Shown here one piece after another: positions 45,658 to 55,096 of a stretch of 64,000 nucleotides of DNA. Where the stretch lies: assembly GCA_025354165.1 (NCBI GenBank), contig JANXNI010000049.1:112816-176815 (forward strand), read 5' to 3'. Each line of letters starts with the position of its first letter. The stretch's first letter is position 1. A program made the translations under genes and the position numbers. This DNA comes from Burkholderiales bacterium (lineage in GTDB: Bacteria; Pseudomonadota; Gammaproteobacteria; Burkholderiales; Casimicrobiaceae). The notes below the pieces were generated by a model that made no database searches, had not been told where the DNA came from, and saw only the letters and a list, made by a program, of their open reading frames with translations.

Positions 45658-47766
45658 TCAATGACACGCGGCCAAGGCGCTTTCGATTTGCGCCGTTGTT
45701 CGCACCACGCCGACCGCCAAACCAGGGAATAACGCCGAACCGCGAAGGCCGAGCACATACCTCGCATACAGCTCGCCGTCGACCAGCGCGTCGAGGCTGC
45801 CATCGCCGTTAAAGTCATACGCGTCCGCGTTGGCGGTGAAGTCTGCGATCTTCGCGGCCGCTGCGGCGTCGCTGACCTCAGCAGGCGGATACAGCCCCGC
45901 CATCAGGGCGGAACCGGTGATGCCCTGCAGGTAACGGATGAATGCTCCGGAGTCGGGAATAGCGCGCGTCGCTACGTGGCAGATTTCGACAGCGGCGCGT
46001 TGAAATTCAAAGGCACCAATGTCCGAGCGTGATCCGACGACGCGTGGAAATGTGTTGCCGCGTTGGTCACTGCTGACGGTGCTGCTGAGGCCGGTGGACG
46101 GACGATAAACAGTGCCAGTGGGCGTGCCCGCACCGATCAGGCAAGACCCGGAGACAATCGCATGCGTCTGCGTCAAACCGCCATTGTTGGCGAGCGGACT
46201 CAGACCCAGCGCGGCGCAGCTATTGATGATCGCACCGGCATCGACCGTGACCGCCGCGCCGACGCTGCCTATCCAATTGTGATCGCCGCTAACTGTAGCC
46301 AGACCGTCAACCTCGGCACTGATACCCGAGTTTCCTGCGATCACGGTATTTCCGAGTCCATAGGCAAACGTGTCAGACGGATACACCCCCGACGGGCACA
46401 GTCCCGCGCAGGCGGCACCGACGTTGGCGGTGATGGTCACGTACTGCATGTCTAGTCGGCCGTCGACTGCGATGCCCGCCGCCTTCGGCGCAGCGTTGCC
46501 GCTGATCGTGACGTCGGTCAGGACAGCATTCCCCGCGTAAATTCCGCCACCCGCGCTGGCGACTGCGGCCGGATTGCCGCCGGTCGCAGTGTTACCGGAA
46601 AATGTTGATGAATCGACGTGGATCAATGCGTAGGAGTAGAGGCCACCACCACCGCGAGCCGTATTCCCGCTGATCGTCGAACCGCTGACGTCCGCAGCAT
46701 TAGCAAATATGCCCCCTCCGAGGCTTCCTGCCTGATTGTTGCGTACCGTTGTACGCGTTAGCACCAGCTTGCCTGCCACGGAGATGCCGCCGCCAAGCGA
46801 ATAGACACCCGCGACGGTGTTGGCGGTATTGTTGGATACGTCGCAGTCGATGAGCGTGACGCCGCCGTTGGCCGAAGGGCTCAGCACGCCGCCGCCGTTG
46901 GGTTGCGTCGCACCACCGGCGCCGGTGGAAATATTGTTGCTGATGATCGTGTTGGTCAATGTGCCGTTGCCTGCGAAACCGCCGCCCTCTCCGGCGGTGT
47001 TTCCGGTGATGCTTGAAGCGTCGATGGTGAAGGGATTTCCGAGGACTCCGCCACCCGACAACGAACTGTTACCACTGATAGTTGAATGACTGATGCTGCC
47101 ATAGCCGCCCACCACGCCGCCTTGCAGATTGCCGCTCACGGTTGAGTACGACAGCGCGATTTGCGCTGCGTAAATGCCGCCGCCAGCCGTATTGTTGACA
47201 ATTGCACTGTCATGGACGTTCAGGTGTCCTATCGGCACGCCGACACCACCGCCGGTGCCATCTGAATACGTAGTCGCTGTGTTTGCAATGATTGATGCAC
47301 CATTAGCAAGGGTGAGCCCGGCGAGCGTGACATTGATGTCGGAGACGCCTTGCGCGTAGAGCACACCAAACGAGGCGGTTCCAGCGGCGTTGCTGCGCTG
47401 AATAGTCACGTTGGGGATGCCGCTGCCTGGGACTGCGCCGCCGTCTATCGTCAAATCCTCCGACACCACCAGACCGGCGCTGTACTTTCTTCCTGCTGCG
47501 CTACTGGCGAGCGTCACCAGCATCGGCGCGGTCAACGTGATCTGGGTGATTCCAGCTGCGAAGACAATGCTGTCAGCACCGACGCTACCTGCGGCGCAAC
47601 CGTTGACCGCCGCGTTGGTGTTAGCTGCGGTGACGGCGTCCTGAAGGGTACAGGCCCCGCCCACACTGCCGGAGGACGCATTGTCAACCGTGATCGTTGC
47701 GGCAAAAACCGGGCTAATGATTACGCTCGCGGCCACGAGTTTCAGCAGTTGTTTACATGAGTCCAT
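45658..47766 (-). CDS. Secreted right-handed beta-helix protein with dockerin-like module
   Basis: A 702-residue exported protein, paralogous in layout to the one at 41303. A signal peptide (LLKLVAASVIISPVFAATITV) is followed by CTLQDAVTAANTNAAVNGCAAG, a CSLREA-like block, then short rungs such as SHSTISGNSSLSGGG, TIISNNISTGAGG and STFSGNTATGG. DQRGNTFPRVVGSRSDIGAFEF is the choice-of-anchor-Q pattern. The last 120 residues have IRYLQGITGSAL and DFNGDGSLDALVDGELYARYVLGLRG, a dockerin-like pair. It converges with the ECF sigma gene, 25 bases apart. Confidence 0.87.
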   Translation of the reverse strand: MDSCKQLLKLVAASVIISPVFAATITVDNASSGSVGGACTLQDAVTAANTNAAVNGCAAGSVGADSIVFAAGITQITLTAPMLVTLASSAAGRKYSAGLVVSEDLTIDGGAVPGSGIPNVTIQRSNAAGTASFGVLYAQGVSDINVTLAGLTLANGASIIANTATTYSDGTGGGVGVPIGHLNVHDSAIVNNTAGGGIYAAQIALSYSTVSGNLQGGVVGGYGSISHSTISGNSSLSGGGVLGNPFTIDASSITGNTAGEGGGFAGNGTLTNTIISNNISTGAGGATQPNGGGVLSPSANGGVTLIDCDVSNNTANTVAGVYSLGGGISVAGKLVLTRTTVRNNQAGSLGGGIFANAADVSGSTISGNTARGGGGLYSYALIHVDSSTFSGNTATGGNPAAVASAGGGIYAGNAVLTDVTISGNAAPKAAGIAVDGRLDMQYVTITANVGAACAGLCPSGVYPSDTFAYGLGNTVIAGNSGISAEVDGLATVSGDHNWIGSVGAAVTVDAGAIINSCAALGLSPLANNGGLTQTHAIVSGSCLIGAGTPTGTVYRPSTGLSSTVSSDQRGNTFPRVVGSRSDIGAFEFQRAAVEICHVATRAIPDSGAFIRYLQGITGSALMAGLYPPAEVSDAAAAAKIADFTANADAYDFNGDGSLDALVDGELYARYVLGLRGSALFPGLAVGVVRTTAQIESALAACH

Positions 47767-47780
47767 GATGTAGTCACCTT

Positions 47781-48743
47781 TCAGCGCAGCAATGTCATAT
47801 CAACAATACGCGCCGCCCGCGTCATCGAATCAGCTTTGGCATAAACGTTCCCTGCCACCGCTTGCCGCGACTTGCCGGGATCATCAAAGTCGTGTGTTGC
47901 GCCGTCGTACCAGACGACGTCAACGGAACCTTTCGCGCCGTTCAAGCCCGCGCGCGCGCCGGTCAGCGCCGTGCGGCAATTGTCCGGATTGACCTCTTCA
48001 TCGTCGCCGCCCAGAAACACCGTAGTCGGTGCGCCCGCTTCGTACGCTTTGGTTGAAAGAATCGCTTTACTGCCGCAGCCCGGATAGAACGCCAGCGCCT
48101 GATGGAAGCCCTCGGAGCGCGTCGTGCGCGTGACTTGCCGGTACATCACGTTGAGCGTCGTGCTCGCGCCGTTCGACCAGCCCTGTATCGCAATGCGTCC
48201 GGACTTGATGTCGCCGCGCTGGTGCAGGTATTCCAGCGCGCCTTCCGCATCCAGCGGACGGACGGTCATTTCGTTCACTGCATCGCGATCCGCATCACCA
48301 TGCGTGTTGCGCCCAAACCCGTGGCCGCGACCGCGCGGCCCGAAGCTGTCGACATGAATGGCCAGCACGCCGCGCTCCGCCCAGAACGCGCCCCACATCC
48401 TGGCGCGCATCGACTGCGTATCGGCGTTGCACGGCGAGCGCTCGCCACGCCGTACGAATGTGCAGCGCGCATTCACATTCGCGCTGTACGGCCCGGCACG
48501 ACCATGCAGCATCACAATTGCCGGGAACGGCCCGCGACCCGAAGGTTTGAAGACGTAACCAACAAGTTCAGTTTGACCGTCACCGCTCGGAAAGTACACG
48601 GTGCTTGTGTCGGTGTACGCTGTCGTGGCCGCGCCCGCACGCGGCTTGGCGACAGACGGCAGCGCCACCAACAACGTTAGCGAAACTACGCCGAGGTAGC
48701 CGAGAAATCGCCGGGAGAAAACTGGGTTCGGGTGGAACTTCAC
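47781..48743 (-). CDS. Secreted alpha/beta hydrolase, dienelactone-hydrolase-like
   Basis: A 320-residue exported hydrolase. GTG at 48743 with GGAG upstream is the start; a signal peptide ends near LPSVAKPRA. VMLHGRAGPYS, nucleophile Ser190 in QGWSNGAS, Asp near 247 in FLGGDDEEV and His284 in GATHDFDDPG form the expected triad. The fold is that of the dienelactone hydrolase group; substrates could be esters, lactones or surface glycans. It ends 14 bases before the beta-helix gene on the same strand, so they may be cotranscribed. Confidence 0.85.
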   Translation of the reverse strand: MKFHPNPVFSRRFLGYLGVVSLTLLVALPSVAKPRAGAATTAYTDTSTVYFPSGDGQTELVGYVFKPSGRGPFPAIVMLHGRAGPYSANVNARCTFVRRGERSPCNADTQSMRARMWGAFWAERGVLAIHVDSFGPRGRGHGFGRNTHGDADRDAVNEMTVRPLDAEGALEYLHQRGDIKSGRIAIQGWSNGASTTLNVMYRQVTRTTRSEGFHQALAFYPGCGSKAILSTKAYEAGAPTTVFLGGDDEEVNPDNCRTALTGARAGLNGAKGSVDVVWYDGATHDFDDPGKSRQAVAGNVYAKADSMTRAARIVDMTLLR

Positions 48744-48882
48744 GGCAATACTCCTGCATTATTTGGAGACGGGTGGTGAATCTGGATTGGCTTGAGCGCC
48801 TCAGACAACGTACGTACGGAAAGCGCCGGGTATTTCAATCACAGATTGCGCTCGCGGTGATCCGCTTGACAACGAGCGGCCA

Positions 48883-49003
48883 TACAGCTTTTTGCTACAA
48901 CCGCTATTTCATATGGGCTAAGCGTGAAAAATATCAGAAGTCAACTTATAGAATAAATGGCACGATGCCCATATGCAACGGCTGTTACATACGAAAGTTG
49001 TTA
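48883..49003. repeat. Palindromic MITE-like element, copy 6
   Basis: About 121 bp between the hydrolase gene and the kinase gene. It starts TACAGCTTTTTG and ends CGAAAGTTGTTA, a degenerate end. GGGCTA is at offset 33 and AGTCAACTT at offset 57. It covers about 120 bases of the 302-base gap; nothing else is seen there. Confidence 0.75.
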
Positions 49004-49045
49004 CATTTTTCCTGAATTTTCAGACATCTTCTGGAAGGTGAATCG

Positions 49046-51415
49046 TCAGCGCGGCGCACTCAGTGTTTGCGCACGCGCCAGCGCGACCTCGGCTTTAGCC
49101 AGACGCGTCGGATTGTTGTTCGCATTGCGCCAGCCGTCGGTAGCGGTTTTCAAATCACGGGCCGCTTCCGTCAGTTTCCCCTCGTCCAGCAACATCAAAC
49201 CGCGTACGTAAAATTGCTCCTGAACACCGTACGGGTCGGACGAGGCGAGGCGCTTGGCGGCGAACACTTGATTCACCATCGCCCACGCTTCGTCGCGCCG
49301 ACCTTGTTGGTGCATCCAGTGCGCCTTGTCGAGCAGCATGTTGAGATAGAGCGTGCTCTCCGCGCCAAAGCTGCGCGCGATCAAATCAATCGCGCGGTCA
49401 TACTCAGCTTCAACAGCATCCTCTTTGCCCTGCGCATGCAGCATCTCGGCACGGCGCTCGTGCGTCATCGCAACGCTGCCCAGATCCATGTCCTTCAGGC
49501 GCTCCATCATGACAAGCGCTTTGGCGTTTGCGCCTAGCGCGTCGTCAAGGCGGTTGCCGTCGTATAGCGCCGTGGAATAGTTCTGCCAGGCAATGGCGGC
49601 AAGCTCCGATTGACTTTGCAGTGCGCCAAAGATGGTCAAAGACTGTTCAAAGCGTGCGATAACTGCCTCGCGCGACTGCCGACGTACCCGCCGCTCAAGC
49701 TCGGCTATCGTCGCAAGCCACGCGGCATAGCGCTCGCTCTTCTCGCCGAACACCGTCTTCACTGGCGCTTCCAGCTGCATGAGCGTTGTTCGCGCATTGT
49801 CAAAATTGCCGGAATAAAGATCGCCGTCGGCATCAATTAATCGCGCTTCCAGCACGGCAGGATGAAGCGGGCCGAAACGCTCGGTGCCTAGTTTGATGCG
49901 CTCGTTATTGAGTTCGGCGAAGCGTGGATCGTCACCCAGAAAACCCCAGATTTCGGCGAGCAAACCCAGTAGCGCGAGCTTCGTTTCCGGCTGATCATTG
50001 AGCTCAGTCTTCAGTCGTTCGGTGCCCGATAGCAATAGCTGTTGGGCAGTCAATGTGCGTTTGTCCTGAGTTGACGCAAGGCGAGGATCGGACGCCCGAA
50101 ACAGCCCGCTCACGAAGGCGGTCACCTGATTGGCGCGGTTCGCCTCATTCACGGCTTGCGTGCGCTGCGTGCGTGCGACGTCAAGTTGCCAGAGCGCCAC
50201 GGCCAGGCTCGCGAGAATTGCCAGCCCCGCAGACGTGCCTGCCAGTACCGGCCAGCGGTTGCGGATCAGGAATTTGCGCCAGCGATAGCGACGCGTGGCC
50301 GGTTGCGCACGAACCGGCGCGCCCGCGAGATAGCGACCCAGATCGTCATCGAAGGCCGCTGCTGTTTCATAGCGCTCATCCGGTGCAATCGCGATAGCTT
50401 TCAGAATGATCGATCGCAGGTCGGATGGAATCGCCAGCCATTTGGGCGAATCGCTAATGGGCTGCGCACCAGCAATCAGATCGCGCTTGGCAACGGACCA
50501 GCGCGGCGATTCACCGGTGAGCAATTGATGCAACAAACAGCCCAGCGAAAAGATGTCGGCGCGGGTGCTTACAGCATCGCCTCGAAGCTGCTCAGGAGCG
50601 GCATAGGCTTCGGTATATGCAGCCCCGACGACACGCGTGAGATTGTCGTTATCTTCGTCACTGTCTAGCAGTTTGGCGACACCGAAATCCAGCAGTTTGA
50701 CTTGCCCATCGGTCGTCACCATCACGTTGCCGGGCTTGATGTCCCGGTGCACGATTAACTGGCTGTGGGCGAAGGCAATCGCGGAGACAATCTGGCGAAA
50801 CAATACAACCACTGCGCGCCCGTCGATTCCCGTCTCTTCTACATAGGTCGCAACATCGCGCCCGACCACCAGCTCCAGCACCAGAAAGCGTTGGTGATCA
50901 TCGGTCAGCCCGGCATCAAGCAGACGCGCAATGTGCGGATGCGCGAGCCGCGCCAGCAGATCTCCCTCGCGAGCGAATCGAGCGCGAGCATGTGCCGACA
51001 GCGCGAGTGAACCCAGCAGCTTGACCGCGACCTCGCTTTGGTAAAGCCCATCGAATCGCTGCGCTCGCCAGACACTGCCCATACCGCCTTGGCCAATGGG
51101 CTCGATCAGGCGATATTGGCCGCAACGCTGGCCAGCCTCCAGATGCGTGCTGCCAAGGAGCGCCTGCGAAATTGCAGCGATGCCCGTTGCGCCCGCTACC
51201 TCGGGCGCTTTCGCTAGCGTCGTTCGCTCGCAAAAATCCTTGAGTACCGACGCGACAGCACCGTCGCCAACCGTTGCCGCACGCGCGGACATCGCCTGCA
51301 TGCGCTCGCCTGACGGTACATCCAGCAGCGCGTCGAGATGGCCGAACACGGTGCGCCATTGTGCGAGGTCTAGCTCAACGCGCTGCGCGGCGGTGGGAAA
51401 CGATTGACTGCTCAT
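49046..51415 (-). CDS. Membrane Ser/Thr protein kinase with C-terminal TPR-like region
   Basis: A 789-residue Hanks-type kinase. After a 100-residue N-terminal part the kinase domain has the G-loop GQGGMGSVWRA (residues 108-118), Lys132 (VAVKLL), the catalytic HRDIKPGN (223-230) and the DFG at 243-245, then an APE at about 273-275. A membrane helix follows at about residues 389-409. The C-terminal 370 residues are helical TPR-like repeats, probably extracytoplasmic. This layout is typical of kinases paired with ECF43-type sigma factors, and one such gene is at 45054. Confidence 0.93.
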   Translation of the reverse strand: MSSQSFPTAAQRVELDLAQWRTVFGHLDALLDVPSGERMQAMSARAATVGDGAVASVLKDFCERTTLAKAPEVAGATGIAAISQALLGSTHLEAGQRCGQYRLIEPIGQGGMGSVWRAQRFDGLYQSEVAVKLLGSLALSAHARARFAREGDLLARLAHPHIARLLDAGLTDDHQRFLVLELVVGRDVATYVEETGIDGRAVVVLFRQIVSAIAFAHSQLIVHRDIKPGNVMVTTDGQVKLLDFGVAKLLDSDEDNDNLTRVVGAAYTEAYAAPEQLRGDAVSTRADIFSLGCLLHQLLTGESPRWSVAKRDLIAGAQPISDSPKWLAIPSDLRSIILKAIAIAPDERYETAAAFDDDLGRYLAGAPVRAQPATRRYRWRKFLIRNRWPVLAGTSAGLAILASLAVALWQLDVARTQRTQAVNEANRANQVTAFVSGLFRASDPRLASTQDKRTLTAQQLLLSGTERLKTELNDQPETKLALLGLLAEIWGFLGDDPRFAELNNERIKLGTERFGPLHPAVLEARLIDADGDLYSGNFDNARTTLMQLEAPVKTVFGEKSERYAAWLATIAELERRVRRQSREAVIARFEQSLTIFGALQSQSELAAIAWQNYSTALYDGNRLDDALGANAKALVMMERLKDMDLGSVAMTHERRAEMLHAQGKEDAVEAEYDRAIDLIARSFGAESTLYLNMLLDKAHWMHQQGRRDEAWAMVNQVFAAKRLASSDPYGVQEQFYVRGLMLLDEGKLTEAARDLKTATDGWRNANNNPTRLAKAEVALARAQTLSAPR

Positions 51416-51453
51416 ACGTGAACGCTACTGTAGCGCGTCGCGTCCGTCGATGT

Positions 51454-52029
51454 CTACTTGCCCAGCAGGCCCGCTTTCAATCGCTCATCCACCGGGTTCT
51501 CACCAACGAATATTTTGAGCACAGCGTTATAAAAATCGGCTCCCTCGATAACGGTGCCTTTGTTCATACCGTTGACGGTGACCGAGGTGCCAACTCCGGG
51601 GACGAAGTCGAAGTTGAGGCTGTCACCCGCCACCACGCTGCCGATGGCGTTGATGGTGTGGGTTAACTGCCGCATCCGCGCGCTCAACTGCGCAAGCTCG
51701 GCCTTGCTCGTGTTCTCCTCGATGCCTTCGACCAGCGCCTCGATGAAGTCGTCGGCATCAGCTTTTCGCAGCATCCGCAATTGCAGCCGCTTGGGGCCCG
51801 GCATGTTTGCAATGACGTCGAACGTGGCGGCCCTTTCGTGCAGGTAGAGAGCCGCGACGTAGACTTTGATGAACAACATCGAGCGGAGGCCGAGGCCGTT
51901 TAACGCGAGCTCTTGCGCAGCTATTCGGGCGCTGTCGTCGAAACGTTGACCCTGCAGGGTGGCGGCGCTCGGCGCGGCGGTCAGCAGGCAGACGCAAACC
52001 AGGATTGCGCTTTTGCACAAGCGGCTCAC
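51454..52029 (-). CDS. Chalcone-isomerase-like periplasmic protein
   Basis: A 191-residue exported protein. The GTG at 52029 overlaps the stop of the gene before it as GTGA, so translation is coupled; a TTG at 52038 is the alternative. A signal peptide ends near TAAPSAA. LNGLGLRSMLFIKVYVAALYL and MLRKADADDFIEALVEGIEEN are typical of the bacterial chalcone-isomerase fold family, which binds lipids or fatty acids rather than making flavonoids. That fits the lipid-related neighbours. Confidence 0.85.
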   Translation of the reverse strand: MSRLCKSAILVCVCLLTAAPSAATLQGQRFDDSARIAAQELALNGLGLRSMLFIKVYVAALYLHERAATFDVIANMPGPKRLQLRMLRKADADDFIEALVEGIEENTSKAELAQLSARMRQLTHTINAIGSVVAGDSLNFDFVPGVGTSVTVNGMNKGTVIEGADFYNAVLKIFVGENPVDERLKAGLLGK

Positions 52030-53765
52030 TTCGAACAATCAACTGGCCTCTGGAGCAGCTTCAACACCCGCTGCTGATTGATGAAAAAACGCCACAGCGC
52101 GCGTGCGCCCACCGGCTGACAGCCGCGCTGGCGATTGAGGTGCCCGATATGGAATGCAAGCTTGTACTGCGCGAACAAGGTCTTGTATGCATTGCGCAGC
52201 GTGGTGTTGGCGTCCCAAATGTGATTGGCCTCGGCACCGACGCCGTTGACCTCGACAATCTGAAAATTTTCACCGCGCTGAAATTCGTCGAGCCGTTCAA
52301 AGCGGACGTCGAACCGGCCGAAATAAAAGTCCTTGATGCCGTCCGCGATTTCGTCGAATCGTGCCAGCAAGGTTGGCGTGACCCACTGTCGGCCATCGGT
52401 CAGCGTGGCCCCCAGCCGCAGGCTGCGCGCGAACGCGAGTACGACTGTTTCGCGAGACTTCGGGATCCAGTCGAGGCGGTCATGCTGCGCCTCCAGTTGC
52501 AACGTGCGACAGCGAGCAACAAGCGGGGCCGCGAGAATCAGTTCACGCAAATTCGACACGCCGTCGCCAATGACTTGCGCAGCCGCGCTGAGGTTCATTG
52601 AAAAAATATGGCCCGAGCGCTCCCCCGGCAGACGCACATAAAACACACCCGCTTCATGCTGGAGCGCAATCAACTTTTGCAGAACCATCGTTTCGCCGCG
52701 CGGAAAGGCGTCGATGTAGTCGAGCAAATCTGATTCGCAATAAATCGGGCGTACGCCGTAACCCTGATGGCCCCGGTCCGGCTTCGCCACCACCGGAAAC
52801 CCAATCTTGGCGTTCTGCAGCGCACGCAATGCGACCTGCAATTCTTCGGCACTGCGATTCTGACCGGCCGACCGCGAACGCGTCAGCAACACATGCGGCG
52901 CAAACCACTTCACCGTTTCCGGGGCTACCTGCAACATCGCCTGATTTTTCGACTCACCGACCAATCCGCCGCATTCAAATGAGGGGTTGGCCGCCGTCGG
53001 CAGAGTGAAGCTACGGTAGCGCAGCGACAGCAGCAGCCACATCACCGCTACAGGCGCGTAAAACATCCACGCAGGCAATCGTTCAAACCAGCAGATCAGC
53101 GGCTTTGCGGGTGCTGCGATCGATGGCCGAGTTAAGGTGTCAGAGTGTGCCGTGCGCCCCGCATCGCCACCGTAAATGGCGGCATAGCTGGCTGCAGATT
53201 TCTGCGTACTGACCGCCCGAAGCTTCCACACCGCGACGGCGGCCAGCACCACGATCACCAGGCCGGATTTCCACGAAACTTCATGATGCATCAGGATATT
53301 GCCAAAGCCGAGCAAGGTCCCGAAAACAATCGCGGTCCACACGGCACCGGTCGATGACGCAAACCAGAAAAAACGATTGAATGGCAAACGCAAAAATCCG
53401 CAGGCTATGAAGGTCGGCGGCAGCATCCACGGCAGCAGGCGGCTCATGATGACCGCAGGCAGCAATCTCGGCCCCATCCATTCGCCCGCGCGTTTAACTT
53501 TAGGGCCATCGATCCAGCGCGACGCCCATTTGAAGCGGCTTGCCGAATAGCCCAGTCCATACAGACCAACGTCGGTGGTGACAACGCCAAAGTACACCGC
53601 CGTCGTGGCCAGCGGCAGCGACAGCATGTCGGACAGCGCGAGCATGACCGCGAACGCCGCTGCGCCCTCTTCAAGCACAAAAGTAATAAAAAAGATCGAG
53701 AACCACAGAAAAAGCGGATCGACGGAAAACCCGGACAGCGTCTGAAAAAGCGAATCGGCCGACAT
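52026..53765 (-). CDS. DedA/VTT membrane domain fused to an ATP-grasp ligase
   Basis: A 579-residue two-part protein. Residues 1-200 are a DedA-type membrane domain: EEGAAAFAVMLALSDMLSLP, GLYGLGYSASRFKW and the R-rich VIMSRLLPWMLPPTFIACG, which is close to DedA's re-entrant signature. Residues about 270-579 look like an ATP-grasp fold: FPVVAKPDRGHQGYGVRP (nucleotide lysine), RGETMVLQKLIAL, and QIVEVNGVGAEANHIWD (metal-binding Glu/Asn near the end). Such a fusion could ligate a substrate at the membrane and move the lipid product. The gene is coupled to the chalcone-isomerase-like gene by a GTGA overlap. Confidence 0.85.
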   Translation of the reverse strand: MSADSLFQTLSGFSVDPLFLWFSIFFITFVLEEGAAAFAVMLALSDMLSLPLATTAVYFGVVTTDVGLYGLGYSASRFKWASRWIDGPKVKRAGEWMGPRLLPAVIMSRLLPWMLPPTFIACGFLRLPFNRFFWFASSTGAVWTAIVFGTLLGFGNILMHHEVSWKSGLVIVVLAAVAVWKLRAVSTQKSAASYAAIYGGDAGRTAHSDTLTRPSIAAPAKPLICWFERLPAWMFYAPVAVMWLLLSLRYRSFTLPTAANPSFECGGLVGESKNQAMLQVAPETVKWFAPHVLLTRSRSAGQNRSAEELQVALRALQNAKIGFPVVAKPDRGHQGYGVRPIYCESDLLDYIDAFPRGETMVLQKLIALQHEAGVFYVRLPGERSGHIFSMNLSAAAQVIGDGVSNLRELILAAPLVARCRTLQLEAQHDRLDWIPKSRETVVLAFARSLRLGATLTDGRQWVTPTLLARFDEIADGIKDFYFGRFDVRFERLDEFQRGENFQIVEVNGVGAEANHIWDANTTLRNAYKTLFAQYKLAFHIGHLNRQRGCQPVGARALWRFFINQQRVLKLLQRPVDCSK

Positions 53766-54035
53766 AAATGCAATTGCGGCCGTAGGCCAACCCTCATGAA
53801 ACTCGACGAGCGTCAGCGGTTAACGAGGTCAGGTTCCAGCAAGGCCAAAACAACACACTAGTTACTACTGAAATTGTTGTACGTTTACAAAATATTACAA
53901 ATAGATGCTGACCGCCACCTGAGTAAAGTCAGATTTGATACCGCCCGGAGTGAGACGCTTTTGCGGGCACAGGCCCTCGGCAACCATATTAAAAATGATT
54001 AACCGGCAGGAAAATTTGCCCATGAAAACCACCCT

Positions 54036-54794
54036 ATGCTGTCCCACCTGATCGCCAAAACCAGAGCGTCAACTTCGCGCTATATGACGCGGCTAGCAGA
54101 GACTGAGCGTGAGTTGCTTCAGGCGCAAGCACTGCGCTTTCAGGTGTTCAACGTGGAGCTGGGCGAAGGGTTGGCCGAGTCGGTGGCGCTCGGTCTGGAC
54201 GTGGATCGTTACGACGCGGCTTGCGACCATTTGCTGGTCATTGACACGACAACTGACGCGGTGGTCGGTACCTATCGATTGCAAACGGGTGAGCGCGCGC
54301 GGGAGCGTGATGGCTATTACTGCGAACGCGAATTTGACCTGACGCCGTTCGCGCCGCATCGCGCGCAGGTGCTGGAGTTGGGCCGCGCCTGTGTACACAT
54401 TGATCACCGCAGCTTTGCCGTGCTCAACGCGCTGTGGCGGGCGATTGCGCTCTACGCACGGCAACGCGGATCGCGTTATCTGATCGGGTGCAGCTCACTC
54501 ACCAGTCAGGACGAATCGGTCGGTGCCGCCAGTTATCTGTCGCTGCAAAAGCACCTCGCTCCCGAACCATTGCGCACGCTACCGCAGCCTCCTTATGTCT
54601 GCGACATGTCTGTGGTCGCGGCAAAGCCGCCGAAAATTCCCAAGCTATTGGCCGCCTATCTGGCGCTCGGCATCAAGCTCTGCGGCCCGCCCGCGATTGA
54701 TCGCGAATTCAAAACGATTGATTTTTTAACGCTGTTCGATCTGGAACAAATCCGCATGGACGGCACGTCGGGTTGGATGCGCTTTGAGGAGTGA
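54036..54794 (+). CDS. GNAT-type N-acyltransferase, ornithine-acyl-ACP N-acyltransferase (OlsB)-like
   Basis: A 252-residue acyltransferase of the Acetyltransf_5 group. LRFQVFNVELGEGL, CDHLLVIDTTTDAVVGTYRL, LELGRACVHIDHRSFAVLNALW and YLIGCSSLTSQDE match OlsB, which adds a 3-hydroxy fatty acid to ornithine to start ornithine-lipid synthesis. No OlsA follows, so lysolipid acylation must be done elsewhere. It is divergent from the DedA/ATP-grasp gene with a 270-base gap. A homoserine-lactone synthase is a more distant alternative, since the folds are alike. Confidence 0.78.
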   Translation: MLSHLIAKTRASTSRYMTRLAETERELLQAQALRFQVFNVELGEGLAESVALGLDVDRYDAACDHLLVIDTTTDAVVGTYRLQTGERARERDGYYCEREFDLTPFAPHRAQVLELGRACVHIDHRSFAVLNALWRAIALYARQRGSRYLIGCSSLTSQDESVGAASYLSLQKHLAPEPLRTLPQPPYVCDMSVVAAKPPKIPKLLAAYLALGIKLCGPPAIDREFKTIDFLTLFDLEQIRMDGTSGWMRFEE

Positions 54795-54843
54795 GCCTAA
54801 GCCTCCGCTCTCAAGCTTGGCTACGAGCTATGTCGGATGCGTT

Positions 54844-54963
54844 TACAGCTTTTCTATGAATCTACCATTTCATATGGGCTAGAGCAGAGAAAGCGCAAAA
54901 GTCAACTTTGTGAATAAATCGCTTATTGACCAAAACTAGCGGTCTTTTCATCGAAAAGCTGTA
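54844..54963. repeat. Palindromic MITE-like element, copy 7
   Basis: 120 bp between the convergent OlsB-like and DMT genes (302-base gap). Ends are TACAGCTTTTCT and GAAAAGCTGTA, the best-preserved terminal inverted repeats. GGGCTA is at offset 33 and AGTCAACTT at offset 57. Confidence 0.85.
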
Positions 54964-55096
54964 ATTCAAGACTTGGCGGTGGCGAAGGCTAAACCTGAGC
55001 GGCGTAGACCATCCGAAACCAGCCATCTCACGCGTCGACTCATTGCGTGCGTCAATCACTCAAAGCAGTATTGACAGGATCACTTTGCGCGCCGCG

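Noticed and set aside
54036..54794. Acyl-homoserine-lactone synthase
   Set aside because: The fold is similar, but the motifs match OlsB-type Acetyltransf_5 proteins better and there is no LuxR-type gene nearby.
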